From Ignavibacteriales bacterium (GTDB taxonomy: Bacteria; Bacteroidota; Ignavibacteria; Ignavibacteriales; Ignavibacteriaceae), in NCBI GenBank assembly GCA_027347125.1, contig DAIERC010000390.1, positions 1-12,654 of the forward strand: a DNA stretch of 12,654 bases, given 5' to 3'. The notes under the pieces are model-generated. The model did not search any database and had not been told where the DNA came from. It saw nothing but the letters and a program-made list of their open reading frames with translations. A program made the position numbers and the translations under genes. Positions within the stretch are counted from its first letter, which is position 1. Every line of letters begins with the position of its first letter. Shown one piece after another: positions 7,281-12,654 of the stretch.

Positions 7281-8252
7281 ATGGTTGAAATTATCCCTCT
7301 AAAAAACTCGCTGTGTACACAGGATGAGTGGGACTCATTTGTTGAGACCTCAGATAACGGTACCATGTTTCATAAAAGGTTGTTCCTTTCTTATCATCCG
7401 GAAAACAGATTTGAAGACTCTTCACTTGTCATTAAAAAAGATAATAAAATAATTTCGGTTTTCCCCGCGGTTCTTCTGAACAGAGACGGAAAGAAAATCC
7501 TTTCGTCACACGGAGGCGCTTCTTACGGCGGTTTTGTTTATAAACATAATCTTAATTTTAGAGAAGCTTTTGATCTTGTTGAGAGCCTGGTTGATTATGC
7601 GAAAAATTTAAAATGCGATCGTATACAATTAACACCTCCGCCGATGATTTATCAAACAAAGTATTCTAATTATATAGACTTTGCTCTCGTTAAAAACGAA
7701 TTTAATTATTTAAAGAGAGATGTATCCAGTGTAGTTCAACTGGATATTCCGAGAGACGAATTGCTTTCTACGTATCGTGCCGAGGCAAGAACTGCCGTTA
7801 AGAAGGCGATTAAACAAAACATTGAAATTGCGGAGTGCGAAAGATTCGAAGAATATTACGAGATACTTAAAAAGAATTTAAAGATGCGTCATAATGTAAA
7901 TCCTACTCACTCGCTTGACGAAATTATAAAACTAAAAAGAATGTTTCCCGGCAAAATCAGATTGTGGGGCGCGTTTCTCGGTGAAAAATTAATTGCCGGT
8001 GTTTGCAACTTCAGCGCAAACCCTAAGGTAGTGCTGGCGTTCTATATCAGTCATGATGAAGACTACCAGGAATACAGGGCAGTGAATTTACTTTTTTATG
8101 AAATAATGAAAAGGTACCAGGAGGAAGGTTTTAGGTTTTTAGACTTTGGAATTTTTACCGTTAACATGGAACCTAACTGGGGACTTGGAAGGTTCAAAGA
8201 AAACTTTGGCGCGAGGGGAATATTCAGAGATACATTTTATAAAGATCTTTAA
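7281..8252 (+). CDS. FemAB-like / GNAT-fold acyltransferase of a surface-glycan locus
   Basis: This soluble 323-residue protein has the double-GNAT layout of the FemAB/Acetyltransf_6 group. The first half contains HGGASYGGFVY (77-87) and a charged segment, YRAEARTAVKKAIKQNIEI (165-183), like the 'K/R-x-x-R-x-x-I-R-K-A' helix that opens the second domain. The second half has WGAFLGEKLIAGV (229-241), FLDFGIF (266-272) and GRFKENFGARG (283-293), the family's usual 'FKxxFG' end. FemAB proteins pass amino acids from aminoacyl-tRNA to peptidoglycan precursors, while relatives in exopolysaccharide loci probably acylate or aminoacylate a glycan. The surrounding glycosyltransferases and flippase favour the second reading. 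It lacks the long coiled-coil arm of FemX/FemA. Its stop TAA shares one base with the next ATG, implying coupling to the glycosyltransferase that follows. Confidence 0.8.
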   Translation: MVEIIPLKNSLCTQDEWDSFVETSDNGTMFHKRLFLSYHPENRFEDSSLVIKKDNKIISVFPAVLLNRDGKKILSSHGGASYGGFVYKHNLNFREAFDLVESLVDYAKNLKCDRIQLTPPPMIYQTKYSNYIDFALVKNEFNYLKRDVSSVVQLDIPRDELLSTYRAEARTAVKKAIKQNIEIAECERFEEYYEILKKNLKMRHNVNPTHSLDEIIKLKRMFPGKIRLWGAFLGEKLIAGVCNFSANPKVVLAFYISHDEDYQEYRAVNLLFYEIMKRYQEEGFRFLDFGIFTVNMEPNWGLGRFKENFGARGIFRDTFYKDL

Positions 8253-9328
8253 TGCTGAAGATATTACATATGGCTCCGCAAAACTATGCCGGGGTTCCCT
8301 ACAGTTTTTATGATATGCATAAATCTTGCGGAGATTATTCACGTATAATTACTTATCATAAAAACCCGCTGGACTTTCCCGAAGATATCTGCCTCAATCT
8401 ACCGCTTCCTAATTTTCAACTGGCAAAACTTTGGAGAAAGAAAAAATTAGAGAACCGCGAAGAACAAAAAGTAAAAGAAGTTCCGCTATTTAAACCTAAA
8501 AATAATTTGGAAAATATTTACTTCAAGATTAATGATTTTCTTAAAAAGAAAAAGATAGACGAGATAATAGAAAAATATAATCTGAACGACTTCGATATTA
8601 TCCATTACGACGCAGGGCTGGATTTGTTTAGAGACGCTTCGCTTGCAAAAAAGTGGAAACGGCAGGGGAAGAAAATTGTATGCTGCTATTACGGCAGCGA
8701 CTTGAGAATCCGCGGTTTAATTAAAGAACTGGATGAAATCTCCGATCTAAATATTACTTCTGAGTATGACCATCTTGAGTTGAAAAAAGATTTATATTAT
8801 TTGTTCTACCCTTATAATCCTTCTGAATTGCCTAAAAGAAATAGCGATGAAAACGAAGAGGTAAAAATTATTCATTCGCCTACAAACAGAAAGTACAAGG
8901 GTACCGGGCTGATTCTTTCCGTTATTGAAAAAATTAAGAAAGAAAAAAAAATAAAATTCCTTTTGATGGAAAATGTAAAAAGAAACGAACTGCTTCAAAT
9001 AAAAAGTGCCTGCGATATATCTATCGATCAGGTCGGCGGAACAATGGGCGGAACAGGATACGGCAAAGCGGGTCTTGAAACCCTTGCGATGGGCATTCCC
9101 ACTATTACAAATATGTCAGATAAGTATAAAGCATGGCTGCCTGAAAATCCGTTCGTAGTTGCCAACAACGGCGAAGAATTATATCGTAAACTTAACGAGT
9201 TGATAGAAGATAAAAATCATCGTCAAGAAATTGGCGTAAGGGGGCAGGCGTGGGTAAACAAATACCACGGATACGAAGAAGTAAATAGAAAACTTAAAGA
9301 ATTATATAGACTAAAGAATATTATCTAA
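8252..9328 (+). CDS. GT4-type glycosyltransferase (GT-B fold)
   Basis: The 358-residue cytosolic protein has a two-domain GT-B layout. The N-terminal half starts MLKILHMAPQNYAGVPYSF with the glycine loop for the acceptor side and contains YYGSDLR (146-152), the GT4 'H/Y-G-S/T-D-x-R' signature. The C-terminal half has HSPTNRKYKGT (208-218, donor phosphate side), CDISIDQVGG (254-263) and YGKAGLETLAMGIPTITN (270-287), which contains the second Glu of the GT4 EX7E pair; at the place of the first Glu there is Thr268. The 'D-x-x-x-D-Q...YG..LE.MA.G.P' arrangement is that of a known GT4 subgroup that lacks the first Glu, so it should still be active. A highly charged Lys/Glu segment (about 62-108) may sit near the membrane. 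The gene is joined to its neighbours by one-base TAATG overlaps on both sides. The sugar it transfers is not predictable. Confidence 0.82.
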   Translation: MLKILHMAPQNYAGVPYSFYDMHKSCGDYSRIITYHKNPLDFPEDICLNLPLPNFQLAKLWRKKKLENREEQKVKEVPLFKPKNNLENIYFKINDFLKKKKIDEIIEKYNLNDFDIIHYDAGLDLFRDASLAKKWKRQGKKIVCCYYGSDLRIRGLIKELDEISDLNITSEYDHLELKKDLYYLFYPYNPSELPKRNSDENEEVKIIHSPTNRKYKGTGLILSVIEKIKKEKKIKFLLMENVKRNELLQIKSACDISIDQVGGTMGGTGYGKAGLETLAMGIPTITNMSDKYKAWLPENPFVVANNGEELYRKLNELIEDKNHRQEIGVRGQAWVNKYHGYEEVNRKLKELYRLKNII

Positions 9329-10746
9329 TGGAAAAACAAAACAGTCTTTCCGCTTCCACAGCCTGGTATAGTCTCGGAAACTTCTTTGTCCGCTCGATTA
9401 GTTTTATTCTTATTCCTCTCTATTCAAATTTTCTTACAACCGGAGAGTACGGTAATTACGCGTTATTGATGTCGCTGTATGCGCTGATTGCGGTATTTTA
9501 TCAATCCGGAATGCAAAGTGGTCTTACAAAATTTTATCTTGAAGTAGGGCAAGTTGAGCAGCGGAGTAAAGTGTTTTCGACGGTATTTAATTCAGTAATA
9601 ATGCTGGGATTTTTTCTTTCAATTGTTCTAATAGCCTTCGCGCAAAATATTTCTGCGTTACTGCTAGGCAGCGGAGTTTATAAAAATTTAATTGTATTGC
9701 TTTCTGTTTCACTTTTTACCGATACCTTGGGTTATTTCGCACTTCAACTGCTTAAGACAAAAGAAAAAGCTAAAAAGGTAGTGCAACTATCCGGCATAAG
9801 CGCTTTAGTAAACCTGGCATTGAATATCATTCTAGTTTATTACTTAAAGTGGAAAATAGAGGGAATTTTATGGGCGCAATTGGGATCGTCTTTAATATTA
9901 ATATTGATTCTTCTTCCTTCCATACTTCCTGAACTCCGGCTTTCTATAGACAAAACATTTTTAAAAAAGCTAATTATCTTTTCTTTACCGCTGATGGTTA
10001 GCGGATTATTCGCTTCGGCCGTAGATGTTAGCGATAGATTTATTCTTGATATTTTCACTACAAAAAACGAAGTGGGAATTTACAGTTTATCATATAAGAT
10101 TGCGCTGGTTATGAATGTTTTTGTTATCTCGTTGAGAACTGCTTGGGCGCCGTACGGTCTTAATCTTTTTTACAAAAACGAATACACGCAAACATTCGGT
10201 CTCACATTAAAAAAATATATTGCAGCCAGCTGCCTGATTTTATTGGTAATAACTTTGTTTGCGCATTATCTATTCGAAATAAATATTGCAGGTTTTTCAT
10301 TAGTTAATAAGAGCTACGAATCCGGTCTGATAATTTTGCCTTTCGTACTGATGGGATATTTATTTAACGGCCTGGCATCTTTTTATTCGATCTATTCTTT
10401 GGCAAGTTCCAAGAGCTATCATTTCTTAATATCCGATGGTCTGGCATTTATAATAAATATCGGGTTAAACTTTTTGCTAATTCCTATATTCGGAATGCTT
10501 GGCGCAGCCATATCAACTACCGCTGCGTTTATTGCCGCGTCATTTTATCTTTTTGCCATTTCTTTTAGAAAAATAAAAGTTGATTATCCGTTAAAAGAAA
10601 TAATAATTACTTTAGCGGCGGCGGTGCTTATTTTATTTGCCGGGATGGCTTATAAGGTTTTAGTATTTGAAATTATTTTGATAATAAGTTATGTAATTAT
10701 TGTTTGGTCTTTTGCCAAAGTGAAATTAACCGGTTTTTTTAGCTAA
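9328..10746 (+). CDS. Wzx-type oligosaccharide flippase (MOP superfamily)
   Basis: This 472-residue very hydrophobic protein has about 12-14 membrane segments. Its N-terminus (SLGNFFVRSISFILIPLYSN, near 16-35, then EYGNYALLMSLYALIAVF) is typical of the polysaccharide-synthesis/Wzx family, in which a lipid-linked repeat unit is flipped from the cytoplasmic to the external face of the inner membrane. Conserved-looking features include the small charged loops KTKEKAKKV (about 144-152) and DVSDRFILD (228-236), the latter a common Wzx motif in the helix that opens the second half. It follows the GT4 gene with a TAATG overlap, consistent with making and exporting one glycan product. At its 3' end the last two codons, AGC TAA, lie in a palindrome shared with the opposite-strand gene. 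Length and helix count are normal for the family, and no truncation is seen. Confidence 0.88.
   Translation: MEKQNSLSASTAWYSLGNFFVRSISFILIPLYSNFLTTGEYGNYALLMSLYALIAVFYQSGMQSGLTKFYLEVGQVEQRSKVFSTVFNSVIMLGFFLSIVLIAFAQNISALLLGSGVYKNLIVLLSVSLFTDTLGYFALQLLKTKEKAKKVVQLSGISALVNLALNIILVYYLKWKIEGILWAQLGSSLILILILLPSILPELRLSIDKTFLKKLIIFSLPLMVSGLFASAVDVSDRFILDIFTTKNEVGIYSLSYKIALVMNVFVISLRTAWAPYGLNLFYKNEYTQTFGLTLKKYIAASCLILLVITLFAHYLFEINIAGFSLVNKSYESGLIILPFVLMGYLFNGLASFYSIYSLASSKSYHFLISDGLAFIINIGLNFLLIPIFGMLGAAISTTAAFIAASFYLFAISFRKIKVDYPLKEIIITLAAAVLILFAGMAYKVLVFEIILIISYVIIVWSFAKVKLTGFFS
10739..10746. repeat. Shared palindrome TTAGCTAA holding both stop codons of convergent genes
   Basis: The eight bases read the same on both strands. 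On the + strand they give the end of a Phe codon plus AGC-TAA for the flippase; on the - strand they give the end of a Val codon plus AGC-TAA for the glycosyltransferase. Both proteins therefore end in Ser encoded by AGC. No intrinsic terminator separates the genes, so their mRNAs probably overlap. Confidence 0.9.
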
Positions 10747-11878
10747 CCATATCATTTAAAAACAAGATAAGCTTTTGTGATTCGTTCTCCCAGCTTTTCC
10801 CGTTTTTGATAATGCTTCTGCCGTTTTGGGAATGCTCCAGCAGCAGGGCGGGCGAGGTTAAATATGATTCAACCTTTCTAAAAATGTCGTCTTTATTATC
10901 CGGCGTAACAAGGTAACCGAACGCAATTTCCCCGAGCTCATCTCTAATTGGTTTTACATCGCTGAATATAAACGGTTTTCCTGCTGCCATGTATTCGAAT
11001 ATTTTTATCGGAAGTGAATGATTGTAAATAAAATTATGTTCTCTCAAGTCAAAGCATAGATCAGCATCTTTTAGCACTTCCGAAATTTCATTATATTTTT
11101 TCCAGCCGAGTTTCTCAATTATTAACTTATGGCTTTTCGAAACCAGTTCGTCAAATAACAGTTCCTCGCTGTGCGACTCAAACCTTCCCACAATTTTTAA
11201 TCTTATTTCCAGCTCCGGATGTTTTTGCTGCAAAAGGTCGGCAATCTCAACTAAAGTTAATATGCCTCTGCTAAAATTGACTAATCCGGCATAACATAGA
11301 GTAAAAATTTTCCCGTCGTAACTCGGCGGGAAATAATTAAAATGTTTTACTACCGGATAATAACCGATAATAATTTTCTTCTTAAAAGGGGCAATAAAAT
11401 CATACCTTTTTTTCTTAGACGTTTCGCCTATTATTAACGCGTCAGCCAAATTTGTTAAGATAATATTCAAGATGAACAAAAATATATAACTTGCAATTTT
11501 TTTAATGCCTCTAAATTTAAGTGCTACGTTTTCCGGGTACCATTCTGTTATGTCGGAAATTATTTTACAATTTCTGTTCAAATGTTTTTTATGAAGATAC
11601 GCTGGCAAGATAGTTAAAGGCTCGCAGCAAATAATGATGTCCGGCGAATAATCAGAAAGCAATGAGACAAATTTATTTATCTTTTCACGTTTTGTTAAAC
11701 TTTCATTGTAAAAACCATTTATTGTAATACCAGATTCCTCACTGCAAATATCTTTGGTTGAACATAAGATCGTTGCATTGTATCCGTTATTAGCAAATGA
11801 TGAGGCGAATTTCCAAAAAATTCTTTCATCAAACGGCGGATGACCGGAAGTAATTATGGCGATTTTCTTTTTTGTCAT
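10739..11878 (-). CDS. GT4-type glycosyltransferase (GT-B fold) with a hydrophobic helix
   Basis: The 379-residue product opens with KKIAIITSGHPPFDERIFWK (4-23), a signature of GT4 enzymes in polysaccharide loci ('HPP-x-D-x-R-I/V'). DITEWYPENVAL (109-120) follows, then a hydrophobic stretch (about 127-150) which may bind the membrane where the lipid-linked acceptor lies. The C-terminal Rossmann domain has LCYAGLVNFSRGI (204-216), LKIVGRF (227-233), LGWKKYNEISEVLKDADLCF (267-286) and SLPIKIFEYMAAGKPFIFSD (298-317), with the conserved Glu305 of the nucleotide-sugar site and His297 where the EX7E motif has its first Glu, as in many relatives. The ATG at 11878 is preceded by an AT-rich leader with no Shine-Dalgarno sequence. 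It is on the opposite strand to the glycan operon and overlaps the flippase tail by 8 bp, so it has its own promoter, but its function fits the same pathway. Donor and acceptor are unknown. Confidence 0.83.
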   Translation of the reverse strand: MTKKKIAIITSGHPPFDERIFWKFASSFANNGYNATILCSTKDICSEESGITINGFYNESLTKREKINKFVSLLSDYSPDIIICCEPLTILPAYLHKKHLNRNCKIISDITEWYPENVALKFRGIKKIASYIFLFILNIILTNLADALIIGETSKKKRYDFIAPFKKKIIIGYYPVVKHFNYFPPSYDGKIFTLCYAGLVNFSRGILTLVEIADLLQQKHPELEIRLKIVGRFESHSEELLFDELVSKSHKLIIEKLGWKKYNEISEVLKDADLCFDLREHNFIYNHSLPIKIFEYMAAGKPFIFSDVKPIRDELGEIAFGYLVTPDNKDDIFRKVESYLTSPALLLEHSQNGRSIIKNGKSWENESQKLILFLNDMVS

Positions 11879-11920
11879 ATAAATTTTGCGAACCGTTTTA
11901 CCAAAATAACAAATTTAAGG

Positions 11921-11965
11921 CATTTGAATCTGTTGTGCCTAAAAAAATTTTTAGGTTCTCAAATG
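11921..11965. repeat. Nested inverted repeat in the divergent intergenic region
   Basis: Within the 192 bp between the - strand glycosyltransferase and thyA, CCTAAAAA (11938-11945) and TTTTTAGG (11948-11955) form a perfect 8-bp inverted repeat with a 2-nt centre. Outside it CATTTGA (11921-11927) and TCAAATG (11959-11965) form a second 7-bp pair, with unequal spacers of 10 and 3 nt. Both genes are transcribed away from it, so it is not placed as a terminator. An operator site or a cruciform-prone element are possible; chance in AT-rich DNA is a real alternative. Confidence 0.45.
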
Positions 11966-11993
11966 AAATGCTGCGATTATTAAAACCTGCAAG

Positions 11994-12024
11994 TTTTTCT
12001 GTTTAGGAATTTTTAGTAAATTAG
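11994..12024 (+). promoter_or_regulatory. Tentative Bacteroidota-type promoter for thyA
   Basis: TAAATTAG (12017-12024) matches five of the six fixed bases of the Bacteroidota -7 element TAnnTTTG. TTTT (11994-11997), lying 19 bp upstream, matches three of four bases of the -33 element TTTG. Transcription would begin about 40 bp before the thyA ATG. The match is imperfect and the region is AT-rich, so this is only a candidate. Confidence 0.25.
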
Positions 12025-12070
12025 CACGCGGTAAGTAATTAATTTAAATCGAAAAATATGGGAAAAGATA

Positions 12071-12654
12071 ATGAAGCAATATCTTGACTTAGTAAGACTG
12101 GTACTTAAAGAAGGCGTAAGGAAACCTTCCAGAACGGGCGTTGATACCATTTCTTACTTCGGCGCATTTTATAGAGTGGATCTATCAAAAGGTTTTCCTT
12201 TGTTAACCACAAAAAAAGTAGAATGGAAATCTTTGTTGCACGAAGTACTCTGGTATCTTTCCGGCGAAAATCATATAAGAAATTTACGTAAGCATACAAA
12301 AATTTGGGACGCATGGGCTGATGAGGATGGAAATTTAGAAACCGCGTACGGATATTATTGGCGTCATTTTCCAAGCGCCGAAAAAGATAAAAACGGTAAT
12401 TGGAATGTAACCGAAGTCGATCAAATAAAATATGTAATTGAAGAGTTAAAGAGAAAACCTTACAGCAGGCGATTGGTTGTTACGGCGTGGGAACCGGGTA
12501 ACGCTACAAAAAGCAAACTGCCGCCCTGCCATTATTCATTCGCGTTTAACGCGAACGCCGGTAAATTAAATTGCCATTTAACTCAGCGTTCCGGAGATAT
12601 CGCGCTTGGAATTCCATTTAATCTTGCGGCGTATTCAATGCTTACGCAAATTAT
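12071..12654 (+). CDS. thyA: Thymidylate synthase, N-terminal 194 residues (3' end outside window)
   Basis: The frame from ATG 12071 stays open to the window edge and encodes a clear ThyA. It begins MKQYLDLVRLVLKEG and continues with SRTGVDTISYFG (20-31; Arg21 binds the dUMP phosphate), GFPLLTTKK (41-49), LLHEVLWYLSG (55-65), IWDAWADEDG (78-87) and YSRRLVVTAW (131-140; the Arg pair 133/134 from the partner subunit). PPCHYSF follows with catalytic Cys153, then TQRSGDIALGIPFNLAAY (171-188) carrying the Arg, Ser, Asp176 and Asn184 that hold dUMP. The enzyme methylates dUMP to dTMP with methylene-tetrahydrofolate in the cytosol. An insert of several residues near 101-115 (around 'SAEKDKNGNWN') makes it a little longer than the E. 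coli enzyme. A GGGA at 12060-12063 may be a weak ribosome site. Another ATG at 12058 is out of frame and leads to an early stop. About 70-80 residues should remain downstream. Confidence 0.96.
   Translation, partial: MKQYLDLVRLVLKEGVRKPSRTGVDTISYFGAFYRVDLSKGFPLLTTKKVEWKSLLHEVLWYLSGENHIRNLRKHTKIWDAWADEDGNLETAYGYYWRHFPSAEKDKNGNWNVTEVDQIKYVIEELKRKPYSRRLVVTAWEPGNATKSKLPPCHYSFAFNANAGKLNCHLTQRSGDIALGIPFNLAAYSMLTQI

Noticed and set aside
10728..10740. AACCGGTT followed by a run of T as an intrinsic terminator for the flippase
   Set aside because: The palindrome has no loop and cannot form a normal hairpin, and it lies inside the coding sequence before the stop codon.
12058..12060. ATG 13 bp upstream of the thyA start
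   Set aside because: Out of frame with thyA and reaches a stop after nine codons.
12105..12374. Open frame of 89 codons on the - strand
   Set aside because: It lies wholly antisense to thymidylate synthase, whose motifs are unmistakable on the + strand, and its translation has no recognisable pattern.

Overview
The window is AT-rich and almost fully coding. It most resembles a member of the Bacteroidota/Chlorobi side of the tree, and Ignavibacteria in particular. The reasons are a secreted protein ending in a PNPFNP / 'NGVYFYRV' FlgD-like tail of the type IX secretion (T9SS) kind, two tandem PorV/PorQ-family outer-membrane barrels, a lipoprotein starting Cys-Gln-Lys-Asp, a DUF1207-like protein, and mostly weak or absent Shine-Dalgarno sequences. 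This placement is inferred from gene families and was not tested by a search.

Left part (1-5892, all + strand): a cell-envelope block. It opens with the C-terminal end of a probable DUF1207-type protein, followed without any gap by an intramembrane site-2 protease (M50; HEFGH and LDGG motifs). After 59 bp comes a tight group of four genes. These are a lipoprotein with two Ig-like repeats, a secreted Asp-box (BNR) beta-propeller protein with a T9SS-type tail whose start overlaps the lipoprotein stop (ATGA), and two PorV/PorQ-family barrels. All four products appear destined for the outer membrane or cell surface. The group therefore reads as a cargo plus carrier module.

Middle part (5954-10746, + strand): a surface-glycan block. 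It holds a multi-pass GT-C-type glycosyltransferase, a FemAB/GNAT-type acyltransferase, a GT4-type glycosyltransferase and a Wzx-type flippase. The last three are joined by TAATG stop/start overlaps. A second GT4-type glycosyltransferase (10739-11878, - strand) converges on the flippase, and the two genes share an 8-bp palindrome that contains both stop codons. No polymerase, initiating sugar-phosphate transferase or nucleotide-sugar gene is present, so the locus can only be part of a pathway.

Right part (11879-12654): a 192-bp divergent intergenic region with a nested inverted repeat and a tentative promoter, then the first 194 codons of thymidylate synthase (thyA), which runs off the window. 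No RNA genes, CRISPR arrays, insertion sequences or transposases were seen. The content is mostly recognisable families. The most interesting points are the lipoprotein/T9SS cargo/twin PorV module and its likely surface-export signal, not a wholly new system.
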